From: RHKX01 sp963823565
GTDB lineage: Bacteria; Actinomycetota; Thermoleophilia; Solirubrobacterales; 70-9
Length of the DNA: 64,000 bases
NCBI GenBank assembly: GCA_963823565.1
Contig: CAWGLR010000003.1
Location: forward strand, 310,001 to 374,000
Direction: 5' to 3'
In this document: piece after piece, positions 7,214 to 15,617 of the stretch
Layout of the letters: each line of letters begins with the position of its first letter
Position numbering within the stretch: the stretch's first letter is position 1
Made by a program: the position numbers and the translations under genes
The notes under the pieces: model-generated
What the model saw: only the letters and a program-made list of their open reading frames with translations
Databases searched by the model: none
What the model was told of the DNA's origin: nothing

Positions 7214-9499
7214 CTAGGCCAGCGCCGTCGCCGGCTCCGGCTCGAGCGCGAGGCCCAGCACCTCGTCGATCGTCATGACGGGGTGGAAGGTCATCTCCTC
7301 CCGCACGTCCTCGGGCACGTCCTCGAGGTCGCCGCGGTTGCGCTCGGGGAGGATCACGTCGGTCAGCCCGGCCGCGTGGGCCGCGAGGACCTTCTGCTTG
7401 AGCCCGCCGATCGGCAGCACCCGGCCCTGCAGGGTGACCTCGCCGGTCATCCCGACGGTGTGCTTGACCGGCCGGCCCGTGAGCAGGGAGGTCAGCGCCG
7501 TCGTGATCGTGATGCCGGCGCTCGGGCCGTCCTTGGGGATCGCCCCGGCGGGCACGTGGACGTGGAACTCCTTGCCCTCCAGCGCGTCGTGGTCGATCCC
7601 AAGGCCGTCGGCGTGGCCGCGAACGTAGGAGAGGGCGATGCGCGCCGACTCCTTCATCACGTCGCCGAGCTGTCCGGTGAGGACGAAGTCGTCCTTGCCG
7701 TCCATCGAGGTCGTCTCGATGAACAGGACGTCGCCGCCCGCTCCGGTGACCGAGAGGCCCGTCGCGACGCCGGGCACCGCGGTGCGCTCCGCCGCCTCCT
7801 GGAAGAAGCGCTGGCGGCCGAGCGCCTTGCGCACCGCCTCCGCATCGAGCTCCACCGGCGGCTCAGCCGAGCCGCTCGCGATCTGAGTCGCGGTCTTGCG
7901 CAGGAGCTTCCCGATCTCGCGCTCGAGGTTGCGGACGCCGGCCTCGCGGGTGTAGTCGGTGACGATCTGGCGCACGGCGTCGGTGCCGAGATCGACCTCC
8001 TCGGCCTTCAGCCCGTTGCGGTCGAGCTGTCGCGGCAGCAGGTAGCCCTCGGCGATGGCGACCTTCTCCTCGGTCGTGTAGCCGTCGAAGCGCACGACCT
8101 CCATCCGGTCCAGCAGTGGGCCGGGGATCGTCTCGGCGACGTTCGCCGTCGCGATGAACATCACCTCTGAGAGGTCGAGCTCGACGTCGAGGTAGTGGTC
8201 GCGGAACGAGTGGTTCTGCGCCGGGTCCAGCACCTCGAGCAGGGCCGAGCTCGGGTCGCCGCGCCAGTCGGCGCCGACCTTGTCGACCTCGTCGAGCATG
8301 ATCACCGGGTTCATCGTCCCGGCGTCGCGCAGGGCACGGACGAGGCGGCCCGGCAGAGCGCCGATGTAGGTGCGGCGGTGACCGCGGATCTCGGCCTCGT
8401 CGCGAACGCCGCCGAGCGACATGCGGACGAACTCGCGTCCGGTCGCGCGGGCGATCGACTCGCCGATCGAGGTCTTGCCGGTCCCGGGAGGGCCGATCAG
8501 GGTCAGGATGGCTCCCGCCGCCCTGCCCTCCTCGCTGACACCGCGCTCGCGCCGCAGCTTGCGGACCGCGATGAACTCGGTGATCCGCTCCTTGACGTCC
8601 TCGAGGCCGGCGTGGTCGGCGTCGAGCACCTCGCGGGCGTGAGCCGGGTCGAGCTTCTCCTCGGAGCGCTCGCCCCAGGGCACCGCCACCAGCCACTCGA
8701 TGTAGGTGCGCAGCATCGAGCTCTCGCCCGAGCTGTCGCCCATCCGCTCGAGGCGGCCGAGCTCCTTCTCGGCGTGCTCGCGCACGTCGTCGGGCATGCC
8801 GGACTCCTCGATCTTCTTGCGGTACTCGTCGGCGACCGAGGCCTCGTCCTCGCCCAGCTCCTTTCGAATCGACTCGAGCTGCTTGCGCAGGAAGTACTCG
8901 CGCTGCTGCTTCTCGGCGCCCGACTGCACGTCCTCGCGAATGCGGCTGCGGACCTGGAGCTCGGCGAGCCGCTCGCGCTGGAAGGCGACCGCGAGCTTCA
9001 GCCGGTCGGAGACGTCGAGCTCCTCGAGCAGCTCCACCTTCTGCTCGAATGAGAGGTCGGGCGAGTAGCCGGCGGTGTCGGCCAGCGCGCCGGGCTCGTC
9101 GATCGAGCGCAGGAAGGCGCGGATGCGGTCGTCGGCGTCGCGCAGGTCGAGGATCTCCTCGACGACGGCGCGGTACTCGCGCTCGAGCGCGCGAATCTCG
9201 TCGTCGCGGCCGGCCGGGTCGTCATGGGGGGCGACGTCGATGCGCAGGGCGCCGTCGACGGCGGGGCGAGCCACTCCGGCCACGCCACGGCGGACGCCCT
9301 CGAGCGTGACCGCGTTGGCGCCGCCGGGAAGCTTGAGCCGGTCATGGACCTCGGCGATCGTGCCGACCGATGCGAAGGCGTCGTCCTTGCGCGGGACGAG
9401 CAGGATCTCGTCGGAGTCGCCGGCGTCGATCGCCAGGGTCAGGTTCATGCCGGGGAAGACGACGACGTCGTCGAGGGGGATCAGGGGAAGCGTGGTCAT
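7214..9499 (-). CDS. lon: ATP-dependent Lon protease (LonA)
   Basis: A 761-residue AAA+ serine protease that degrades misfolded and regulatory proteins in the cytoplasm. The N-terminal LAN domain starts 'LPLIPLDDVVVFPG'. It is followed by a coiled helical region, the AAA+ module with Walker A 'GPPGTGKT' and Walker B 'VIMLDEVDK', and the C-terminal protease domain with the catalytic Ser in 'KDGPSAGIT' and the catalytic Lys in 'GGLKQKVLAAHAAG'. Length is normal for the family. AAGGA lies about 10 bases before ATG 9499. It diverges from a MarR-family regulator; the shared 107-base gap contains a tandem repeat that could be the operator. Confidence 0.97.
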   Translation of the reverse strand: MTTLPLIPLDDVVVFPGMNLTLAIDAGDSDEILLVPRKDDAFASVGTIAEVHDRLKLPGGANAVTLEGVRRGVAGVARPAVDGALRIDVAPHDDPAGRDDEIRALEREYRAVVEEILDLRDADDRIRAFLRSIDEPGALADTAGYSPDLSFEQKVELLEELDVSDRLKLAVAFQRERLAELQVRSRIREDVQSGAEKQQREYFLRKQLESIRKELGEDEASVADEYRKKIEESGMPDDVREHAEKELGRLERMGDSSGESSMLRTYIEWLVAVPWGERSEEKLDPAHAREVLDADHAGLEDVKERITEFIAVRKLRRERGVSEEGRAAGAILTLIGPPGTGKTSIGESIARATGREFVRMSLGGVRDEAEIRGHRRTYIGALPGRLVRALRDAGTMNPVIMLDEVDKVGADWRGDPSSALLEVLDPAQNHSFRDHYLDVELDLSEVMFIATANVAETIPGPLLDRMEVVRFDGYTTEEKVAIAEGYLLPRQLDRNGLKAEEVDLGTDAVRQIVTDYTREAGVRNLEREIGKLLRKTATQIASGSAEPPVELDAEAVRKALGRQRFFQEAAERTAVPGVATGLSVTGAGGDVLFIETTSMDGKDDFVLTGQLGDVMKESARIALSYVRGHADGLGIDHDALEGKEFHVHVPAGAIPKDGPSAGITITTALTSLLTGRPVKHTVGMTGEVTLQGRVLPIGGLKQKVLAAHAAGLTDVILPERNRGDLEDVPEDVREEMTFHPVMTIDEVLGLALEPEPATALA

Positions 9500-9543
9500 G
9501 CGGTTCTGGGTCCTTCCTGCGTCGGTGGAGACAGCACCTTATC

Positions 9544-9575
9544 ACCAACAGTTATGAAGACCAACGATTATGAAT
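9544..9575. promoter_or_regulatory. 16-bp tandem repeat in the lon/marR intergenic region, candidate operator
   Basis: Two adjacent 16-base units (9544-9559 and 9560-9575) share ACCAAC and TTATGAA and differ at three positions. The second unit overlaps the likely -35 region of marR; its -10 could be TATCCT at 9592-9597. This short AT-rich patch in a very GC-rich region is the natural place for the MarR protein to bind and control itself and possibly lon. Function is inferred. Confidence 0.5.
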
Positions 9576-9606
9576 CCGCTTGATCTGACGCTATCCTCGC
9601 CCTGCC

Positions 9607-10074
9607 ATGGCCACGCGACCGACCAGCTCCAGCAGCCAGAGGGCGAGCTGCGGGCTGCTCTTCTTCCGCCTCTCGCGGGCTTCCGGGGAGGGCATCGGCG
9701 GCAAGCTCGCCGAGATCGACATGCGCCAGCCCGAGTTCGCGATCCTCTCGACCCTCGACGAGGCCGGCCCGATCTCCCAGCAGGCCCTCGGGCACGCGCT
9801 CCGCATCCACCCGAGCAACCTCGTCGCGATGATCGACGGCCTCGAGCGCGAGAAGCTGCTCGTCCGCCGTCGCGACACCGAGGACCGCCGCCGCTACCTG
9901 CTCGAGCTGACCGATCGCGGCCGCCTCCGCCTCGAGCAGGCGCACCGCCGCGCGCTCGAGGCCGAGGTCGAGCTGCTCTCGCCGCTGTCCAAGCGCGAGC
10001 GCGAGCAGCTGCGGGGCCTGCTCGGACGGCTGGCCGCGAACTCCTGCGCACCCGGGGACCGCTGCCGGGGCTAG
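9607..10074 (+). CDS. MarR-family transcriptional regulator
   Basis: A 155-residue dimeric winged-helix regulator. Residues ~30-115 show the MarR pattern: 'DMRQPEFAILSTLDEAGPIS', recognition helix 'IHPSNLVAMIDGLEREKLL', and the wing 'RRDTEDRRRYLLELTDRG'. The C-terminus carries two cysteines five residues apart ('SCAPGDRC'), which might serve as a redox switch; this is speculation. There is no Shine-Dalgarno, and a TATCCT -10-like element ends only 9 bases before the ATG, so the mRNA may be leaderless. The 3' end overlaps the convergent HD-domain gene by four bases. Confidence 0.88.
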   Translation: MATRPTSSSSQRASCGLLFFRLSRASGEGIGGKLAEIDMRQPEFAILSTLDEAGPISQQALGHALRIHPSNLVAMIDGLEREKLLVRRRDTEDRRRYLLELTDRGRLRLEQAHRRALEAEVELLSPLSKREREQLRGLLGRLAANSCAPGDRCRG

Positions 10075-10652
10075 ACGGCCCCGCTGCGCGCCGGCGGCAG
10101 CTGCTCCAGCGCCTCGAGCTCGAAGCGCAGCAGCTCGACCATGCGGCTGCCCGGGATCCGTTCCTCCAGCATCTCGAGCGAGTGGCGGTAGCGGCGGAGC
10201 CGCGCCGGGATCTCGGGGTCCGCCGGATCGGTCGCCATCGTCATTCGCAGCTCTCGCACCTTCGAGACCTTGTCCGCCGCGTAGACGGCGACGGCCTCGT
10301 CCTCGGCATCGCGCACGCGCTCGCGGACGTCGTCCTTGCGCGCCTCCTCCTCGGCGATCTCAGGGTCGTCGCTGACTGCGGCGACGAGGCTCGCGACGTG
10401 GTCGCCGAACCGCTCCGCGAGCTCGCCCCGCCCGGCGTCGGTGTCCTCGAGCACGTCGTGCAGGACGGCGGCGGCGACGACCTCGTCGGGGTAGCCGCTG
10501 CGGTCGAGCAGCGAGGCGACCTCGACGAGGTGGAGGACGATCGTCGCGCGGTCGCCGCGGCGGCGCTGGGCGCCGTGCCGCTGCTCCGCGAAGGCGACCG
10601 CCCGCCGCGTCAGCGGCAGGTGGTCGAGGAAGGTCAGTCGCTCCTCGACCAC
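10071..10652 (-). CDS. HD-domain phosphohydrolase, SpoT/Mesh1-like alarmone hydrolase
   Basis: A 193-residue single-domain HD protein. The core matches the hydrolase half of RelA/SpoT and the small Mesh1-type enzymes: 'AVAFAEQRHGAQRR', a metal-binding His in 'TIVLHLVEVA', the His-Asp pair in 'VLHDVLEDTD', and the distal Asp in 'YAADKVSKVREL'. By family it would hydrolyse (p)ppGpp or a related nucleotide; the substrate is not proved. No synthetase domain is present. The GTG start at 10652 lies 19 bases inside the end of the upstream pyruvate-kinase-like gene, so translation is probably coupled. Other start choices lack ATG/GTG in frame nearby. Confidence 0.75.
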   Translation of the reverse strand: MVEERLTFLDHLPLTRRAVAFAEQRHGAQRRRGDRATIVLHLVEVASLLDRSGYPDEVVAAAVLHDVLEDTDAGRGELAERFGDHVASLVAAVSDDPEIAEEEARKDDVRERVRDAEDEAVAVYAADKVSKVRELRMTMATDPADPEIPARLRRYRHSLEMLEERIPGSRMVELLRFELEALEQLPPARSGAV

Positions 10653-12148
10653 GTCCCCAGGGCTCGCATCCGCGACACCTTCTTGAACTGATGGCCCTCC
10701 ATCCGCGAGAGCAGTGCCGCCAGCAGCTCGACCGCGTCGGCGACGTGCGGCCCCTTGTTGAGCATCACGCACTCCGCGCGCTCCGCCATCGCCGCGTCCG
10801 TCATCTCGCCGCGATGCCGCACGCCCTTCTTGACGAGTCCGTCGAGCACCTGTGTCGCCCAGACGACCGGGACGTGCGCCGCCTCGCAGACCCAGAGGAT
10901 CTCCTCCTGGACCTCGGCGAGCCGCGCGTGGCCGATCTCGACCGCGAGGTCGCCGCGGGCGATCATGATCCCCGCGGGCCGGCGGCCGGCGGCCTGGACG
11001 ATGAGGTCGGGCAGGGCCTCGATGGCGAGCTCCGTCTCGATCTTCAGCAGCAGCGCCGTATCGGGGAAGCCGAGGCGGCCGAGGGCGTTCTGCGCCATCT
11101 CGACGTCCTCGGGCCGCTGGGCGAAGGACAGGCCGACGATGTCGGCGCATTCGGCGATTTCGCCGAGGTCGACGAGGTCCTGGGGGGTCAGCGAGGGCAG
11201 CCGCAGCGCGGAGTCCGGGAAGTTGAGCCCCTTCTCGGTGCGCAGGTGCTCGCCCTTGTCGCGAGCCTCCTCCACGCGCAGCAGCCAGCCGCCCTGGACG
11301 CGGCGCTCGGCGCGCGCTCCGAGCCTCCCCTCGTTGACGAGGACCCGCGCGCCGGGCGCGAGCTGCTCGATCACTTCGGGAAGCGAACATTCGAACTGAT
11401 GCTCGGGGACGCCGGCGACGGGCACGGGACCCGTCCCCATCAGCACGGGCTCGCCGCGGCGCAGGCGGGCATCGGGTGGAACGGTGGTCGAGGCGACCCG
11501 GGCGCGCGGTCCCGTCAGGTCGAAGCAGATGCGGCACGAGCGCCCGGCGGCCGCGGCGGCGGCGCGGACGTTGGCGGCCATCGCACGCCAGGCCTCCGGG
11601 TTGTCGTGGGCGCAGTTCACCCGGGCGACGTCCATTCCCGCCGCGACGAGGGTGGCGGCCAGCTCGGGCCGCTCGGCGGCCTCGGAGGGAAGCGTGACCA
11701 TGATCCGGACGTCGCGGCCGCGAGGCGTCGGGCCGAGGACCGCCTCGGTCTGGGCCCGCAGCAGCTCGTGCCCGCGGAAGTAGGCGCGGGGGCCCGGCGC
11801 CTCACCGCCGCTCCCCGCGAGCGCGCCGAGCGCAGCGAGGACGGCGTCGAGGTTCGGCAGCACCCGCGCCTCGCAGCGGCCGAGCGAGGAGAGCCCGAGC
11901 GGCATCAGCTCGAGCTGGAGGTCGCGCAGGTCGTGCCCGCGCAGCGCGAGGTACGCCGCGAGGTTCTCGGCGCTCGGCAGGTAGGCGTCGCGCTCGACCC
12001 GCGGCCGCCATCGCGCGAGGGAACGATCCGCCTCCGCGACGACCTCCTCCCGGAGCTCCGCGAGCGCCGCGTGGATAGCGGCGGCGGAACGACCCCGTCC
12101 GGCGGGGGCGACGTCGGCCGATTTCTCGCTCGCGAGCAGGCCCCCCAC
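10634..12148 (-). CDS. pyruvate kinase-like protein lacking the C-terminal domain
   Basis: A 504-residue protein with an unusual N-terminal region of about 145 residues that I do not recognise, followed by a pyruvate-kinase-type TIM barrel. Family motifs are 'ARVNCAHD', 'DLTGPRAR', the Lys/Glu signature 'LLLKIETELAIEAL', 'IMIARGDLAVEIG' and 'VVWATQVLDG'. The protein stops soon after the barrel, so the allosteric C-terminal domain is absent. It may be a divergent pyruvate kinase or an enzyme acting on another phospho-enol substrate. The GTG start has no clear ribosome-binding site. The 3' end overlaps the HD-domain gene, which suggests a shared operon. Confidence 0.78.
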   Translation of the reverse strand: MGGLLASEKSADVAPAGRGRSAAAIHAALAELREEVVAEADRSLARWRPRVERDAYLPSAENLAAYLALRGHDLRDLQLELMPLGLSSLGRCEARVLPNLDAVLAALGALAGSGGEAPGPRAYFRGHELLRAQTEAVLGPTPRGRDVRIMVTLPSEAAERPELAATLVAAGMDVARVNCAHDNPEAWRAMAANVRAAAAAAGRSCRICFDLTGPRARVASTTVPPDARLRRGEPVLMGTGPVPVAGVPEHQFECSLPEVIEQLAPGARVLVNEGRLGARAERRVQGGWLLRVEEARDKGEHLRTEKGLNFPDSALRLPSLTPQDLVDLGEIAECADIVGLSFAQRPEDVEMAQNALGRLGFPDTALLLKIETELAIEALPDLIVQAAGRRPAGIMIARGDLAVEIGHARLAEVQEEILWVCEAAHVPVVWATQVLDGLVKKGVRHRGEMTDAAMAERAECVMLNKGPHVADAVELLAALLSRMEGHQFKKVSRMRALGTWSRSD

Positions 12149-12202
12149 ACTCGCGCCGCGGGCGCCGCCTGTGGTGAAGGAGCGGTGAACGACGCCGCGG
12201 GC

Positions 12203-12691
12203 TCAGCCCGCTTCGGCGTCCCCGTTCGCGCCCGCGTTGACCGGGACGCCGCCGTGCTCCGGCTCGACCTCGCCGGCGAGCAGCTCGCTCTTGCGGACGC
12301 GGCGCTGCTCGCGGTCGATGCGGGCGACCTCCTGGGCGAGGATCTTCGTCTCCTCGCTGAGCCGCGAGAACGCGATCGAGAAGTTGAGCAGCAAGCCGAA
12401 GATGACCGCGAGGCCGAGCAGGAAGAGGGCGTTGGGCGGCGACTTGATGCCGGCGACGTCGGCGATGAAATTGAGCCCGCCGTTCCAGACGGCGAGGACG
12501 ACGAGGAACGCGGCGGCGAGCATCCACAGCAGCGCGTAGCGCTCGACCAGCCGGCGCCGGCGCACCAGGTCGATCACCACCGCCAGCATCAGGACCGTGA
12601 CGACGATCGCGATGATCTGCGCCTTGCCGGAGAGCTTCGACTCCTCGACCGCGATCAGGACCGCGGGCCCGGAGAGCGCGGCGGCGATCAC
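12203..12691 (-). CDS. DUF2304 membrane protein
   Basis: A 162-residue membrane protein with three hydrophobic helices (about 24-41, 51-68 and 87-105) and the DUF2304 pattern 'RRRRLVERYALLWML' followed by 'PPNALFLLGLAVIFGLLLNFS'. A coiled, charged segment ('RLSEETKILAQEVARIDREQ') and a Gly/Ala/Glu tail follow. The family regularly accompanies dolichol-phosphate-mannose-synthase-like GT2 enzymes, as here. The GTG start overlaps the upstream GT2 stop (GTGA), so the two are translationally coupled. It probably anchors or assists the GT2 or flips its lipid-linked sugar product; this is an inference. Confidence 0.85.
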   Translation of the reverse strand: MIAAALSGPAVLIAVEESKLSGKAQIIAIVVTVLMLAVVIDLVRRRRLVERYALLWMLAAAFLVVLAVWNGGLNFIADVAGIKSPPNALFLLGLAVIFGLLLNFSIAFSRLSEETKILAQEVARIDREQRRVRKSELLAGEVEPEHGGVPVNAGANGDAEAG

Positions 12692-13509
12692 GCCCGGCCG
12701 CCCTCCTCGCCGACTCCGGCGGCGGCGGCGCTCGGCGTCACCGGCTCGAACTCCCCGGTCTCCGGCGGGCGACCGTCGGTCGGCATGGGCCGGCGGCGCA
12801 GCAGGCCGACGAAGAGCGCCAGCATGACCTTGGCCATGTAGTAGGCGGCGCGCGGATAGTCGATCGAGCTGCGGCCGAACCCGCGTGCGTTCATTCGCAC
12901 CTGCACCTCTTGGATCCGGAGGCGGTGGTGGTGGAGCATCAGGATCGCCTCGACCTCGGGGTAGTCGTGCGGGTAGTCGCGGGCGAAGAGCTCGATGCCC
13001 CTGCGGTTGACCATGCGGAAGCCGGAGGTCGGGTCGGTGATCCGCTGCCGCACCAGCAGCGTCAGGGTCAGCGCGAAGATCAGGTTGCCGAGCCGGCGTC
13101 CGAGCGGCACCTTGTAGCCGGGGTCCCCGCGGAAGCGGGTGCCGTAGACCATGTCGGCCTGGTCGCTCGTCGTGCTCAGCTTCTCGAGCATCTGCGGCAG
13201 GTACTCGGCCTTGTGCTGGCCGTCGCCGTCCACCTGCACGGCCACGTCGTAGCCGTTGCGCAACGCGAACTTGTATCCCGACTGCATGGCGCCGCCGATC
13301 CCGAGGTTGAACGGGTGGCGGATGACGACCGCCCCGGCCGCCTCGGCGACCGCGACCGTGTTGTCGACCGAGCCGTCGTCGACGACGAGCACGTCGAACT
13401 CGGGGGCGTGGCGGCCGATGTCGCGGACGACGCGGCCGACCATGTCCTCCTCGTTGAGCGCCGGCACGATGGCGAGGCAGCTCAGGCTGTCGTGACGGTC
13501 CTGGCTCAT
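12688..13509 (-). CDS. family 2 glycosyltransferase (polyprenyl-phosphate glycosyl transferase type)
   Basis: A 273-residue GT-A enzyme of the dolichol-phosphate mannosyltransferase group. It begins with 'CLAIVPALNEEDMVGRVV' and shows 'VVDDGSVDNTV', the DxD site in 'VQVDGDGQHK' and 'TDPTSGFRMVNRRG'. These enzymes transfer a sugar from a nucleotide donor to polyprenyl phosphate at the inner membrane face. A longer open frame reaches 13749, but ATG 13509 sits directly before the conserved first strand, and the extension would run across the divergent gene's start. It is coupled to the DUF2304 gene by a GTGA overlap. Confidence 0.88.
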   Translation of the reverse strand: MSQDRHDSLSCLAIVPALNEEDMVGRVVRDIGRHAPEFDVLVVDDGSVDNTVAVAEAAGAVVIRHPFNLGIGGAMQSGYKFALRNGYDVAVQVDGDGQHKAEYLPQMLEKLSTTSDQADMVYGTRFRGDPGYKVPLGRRLGNLIFALTLTLLVRQRITDPTSGFRMVNRRGIELFARDYPHDYPEVEAILMLHHHRLRIQEVQVRMNARGFGRSSIDYPRAAYYMAKVMLALFVGLLRRRPMPTDGRPPETGEFEPVTPSAAAAGVGEEGGRA

Positions 13510-13600
13510 GAAGCGGGGATCAAGGGTAGGGACGGATACCCGTCCGCGCCAGTCCGGTTCCCCGTTGCCGCCGGGCTTGCAGGCGAATAGCATCGCCGCC

Positions 13601-14251
13601 ATGAGCCGGACGAGAAGGACCTCACCCGCATTCGCCCTCGCCCTCGGGACCGTCGCGATTGCTGCGCTGCTGCTGGCGCTGCTGCCCGGCCGGGCCGACG
13701 CCGCGCAGGCCACCTGCCCGGGCACGTTCCGCGTCCTCCACGACGACACGATCGGGAAGATGCAGCTGCCGAAGGGCGCCTACACGGTCAAGGTCCGCAA
13801 CTCCAAGCGGCTCAGCTGCTCCTACGCGTTCGACCTCTTCCGGCAGTTCCTCGAGGACTACGACGGCAAGCTGCCCGACGGCTGGCGCATCCGCGCGAAG
13901 CGGCGGGAGTTCTTCCAGCCGAAGACGGGCGACGGCTTCACGGTCAAGCTCGCCAAGAAGGGCGGCGGCGGGGGCGGCGGCCACGGCCACACCCCGACCG
14001 GTGCCGCCTGCCCGAACCTCTTCTCGGTCCTCCACGACGACCGGATCGGAAGGCTCTCGGTGCCGAAGGGCAAGTACCAGCTCACCCTGCTGGCGATCGG
14101 GACGCTGAGCTGCGACCGGGCGTCGAAGCTGTTCGCGAAGTTCCTCCAGGACTACACCGGGAAGCTGCAGAACAAGTGGCAGCTCGACGTCAGCACCGGG
14201 ACCTTCTACAAGAACCTCCACACCGGGTTCCGGATCAAGCAGGTCAAATGA
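13601..14251 (+). CDS. secreted protein with two tandem Cys-containing domains
   Basis: A 216-residue exported protein I cannot assign. An Arg/Thr-rich start and a hydrophobic core ending 'GRADAAQA' form a Sec signal peptide (cleavage near 35). Two homologous units follow, each about 68 residues: 'CPGTFRVLHDD..LPKGAY' and 'CPNLFSVLHDD..VPKGKY'. Each has two Cys (a start Cys and one in 'LSC') and ends in a 'GKL..(G/K)W' element. The linker is Gly-rich with His-Gly-His. The repeat suggests an internal duplication of a small ligand-binding or wall-associated domain. ATG 13601 is chosen because it opens the signal peptide. The gene overlaps the UDG gene by four bases (ATGA). Confidence 0.72.
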   Translation: MSRTRRTSPAFALALGTVAIAALLLALLPGRADAAQATCPGTFRVLHDDTIGKMQLPKGAYTVKVRNSKRLSCSYAFDLFRQFLEDYDGKLPDGWRIRAKRREFFQPKTGDGFTVKLAKKGGGGGGGHGHTPTGAACPNLFSVLHDDRIGRLSVPKGKYQLTLLAIGTLSCDRASKLFAKFLQDYTGKLQNKWQLDVSTGTFYKNLHTGFRIKQVK

Positions 14252-14946
14252 CGCGGGCGCTGCCGGCGGAGCTGGCGGCGCTCGAGGAACGGGTGGCGAG
14301 CTGCCTCCTCTGCCCGCGGCTGGTCGCCTGGCGCGAGGAGGCGGCGGCGAACCCGCCGAAGCGGTTCCGCGGCGAGGAGTACTGGGCGCGGCCGATGCGC
14401 GGCTTCGGCGACCCGGGTGCGCGGGTGGTCGTCGTCGGTCTCGCGCCGGCGGCCCACGGCGGGAACCGGACCGGGCGCATCTTCACCGGCGACCGCTCCG
14501 GCGACTGGCTCTTCGCGTCGATGCACCGGCTCGGCTTCGCCAGCCAGGCGGAGTCGGTGAGCGCCGGCGACGGGCTCGAGTTGAGCGACGCCTGGGTCGC
14601 GGCGGTGGTGCGCTGCGCGCCGCCGGCGAACCGGCCGACGATCGCCGAGCGCGACGCCTGCCTGCCCTACCTCGTGCGCGAGCTCGAGCTGCTCCCCTCC
14701 GCGCGGGTGCTCGTCGCGCTCGGGTCGTTCGCCTGGGACGGCTGCCTGCGGGCGCTGCGCGGGCTCGGGGAGGAGGCGCCGCGCCCGAAGCCGCGCTTCG
14801 GGCACCGCGCCGAGGCGCGGGTCGGCGGGTGGGCGCTGATCGGCTCCTTCCACCCGAGCCAGCAGAACACCTTCACCGGGAAGCTGACCGAGCCGATGCT
14901 CGACGACGTCTTCAGCCGGGCACGCGAACTCGCCGCGGCGGATTGA
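14248..14946 (+). CDS. udgB: family 5 uracil-DNA glycosylase (UDGb)
   Basis: A 232-residue base-excision repair enzyme that removes uracil and some other deaminated bases. It shows the family 5 motif A 'GLAPAAHGGNRTGRIFTGD' and motif B 'HPSQQNTFTGKLT'. Four Cys suited to the [4Fe-4S] cluster are visible: 'CLLC' near 17-20, one in 'VRCAPPANRP' and one in 'DACLPYL'. Length is normal. The ATG overlaps the previous stop (ATGA), so translation is coupled to the secreted two-domain protein, although no functional link is obvious. Confidence 0.92.
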   Translation: MTRALPAELAALEERVASCLLCPRLVAWREEAAANPPKRFRGEEYWARPMRGFGDPGARVVVVGLAPAAHGGNRTGRIFTGDRSGDWLFASMHRLGFASQAESVSAGDGLELSDAWVAAVVRCAPPANRPTIAERDACLPYLVRELELLPSARVLVALGSFAWDGCLRALRGLGEEAPRPKPRFGHRAEARVGGWALIGSFHPSQQNTFTGKLTEPMLDDVFSRARELAAAD

Positions 14947-14975
14947 GCGGGCGCCCCTAAGATCGGCTGAGCCCC

Positions 14976-15545
14976 GTGGTCCCGCTCAACATCCCGAACG
15001 CGCTGACGATGCTGCGGATCCTCGCGGTGCCGGTGGTCGTCGTCGCGCTGCTGGGCGAGATCCCGAACGGCGACCTGCTGGCGGGGATCGTCTTCGCGAT
15101 CGCCGCGTTCACCGACGGGCTCGACGGTTACATCGCCCGCCGCAAGGGCGAGGTGACGACGTTCGGGAAGCTGATGGACCCGCTCGCCGACAAGCTGCTG
15201 GTCGTCGCGGCGCTGGTCTCGCTGGTCTCGCTCGACCGGCTTCAGGCCTGGATCGCGATGGTGATCATCGCTCGCGAGCTCGCGGTGACCGGCCTCCGCG
15301 CCGTCGCCGTCGAGCAGGGCGTCGTGATCGCGGCGAGCTGGCTCGGGAAGGTGAAGACCGCGCTGCAGATCGCCGCGATCCTCGCGCTCATCGCCGTCGA
15401 CCCGGCGCCGCTGGGAGTCGACCTGCTCGTCTACGCGGCGGTCGCGGCCACCGTGATCTCGGGCGCGGACTACTTCTTCGGCGTCCGGCGGCGGATGGAG
15501 CAGAGCCGGAGCGAGCGCACCGCGGGCGACGCCAAGGCCGCCTAG
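14976..15545 (+). CDS. pgsA: CDP-diacylglycerol--glycerol-3-phosphate 3-phosphatidyltransferase
   Basis: A 189-residue integral membrane enzyme of the CDP-alcohol phosphatidyltransferase family, making phosphatidylglycerol phosphate, the first committed step to phosphatidylglycerol and cardiolipin. It starts 'VPLNIPNALTMLRILAVP'. The signature D-G-x2-A-R-x8-G-x3-D-x3-D is present as 'DGLDGYIARRKG' continuing to 'GKLMDPLADKLL'. About five or six hydrophobic helices are visible. The GTG start lies 29 bases after the UDG stop. Confidence 0.92.
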   Translation: MVPLNIPNALTMLRILAVPVVVVALLGEIPNGDLLAGIVFAIAAFTDGLDGYIARRKGEVTTFGKLMDPLADKLLVVAALVSLVSLDRLQAWIAMVIIARELAVTGLRAVAVEQGVVIAASWLGKVKTALQIAAILALIAVDPAPLGVDLLVYAAVAATVISGADYFFGVRRRMEQSRSERTAGDAKAA

Positions 15546-15617
15546 GCGCCGGGGCCCTCGGCGGGTCGCCGCCACGCGCGGCTACGTCGACGACGACGCC
15601 AGGCTCGCGGCCCTTTC

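Noticed and set aside
13510..13749. N-terminal extension of the GT2 gene to 13749
   Set aside because: It precedes the conserved GT2 start and overlaps the signal peptide coding of the divergent secreted protein.
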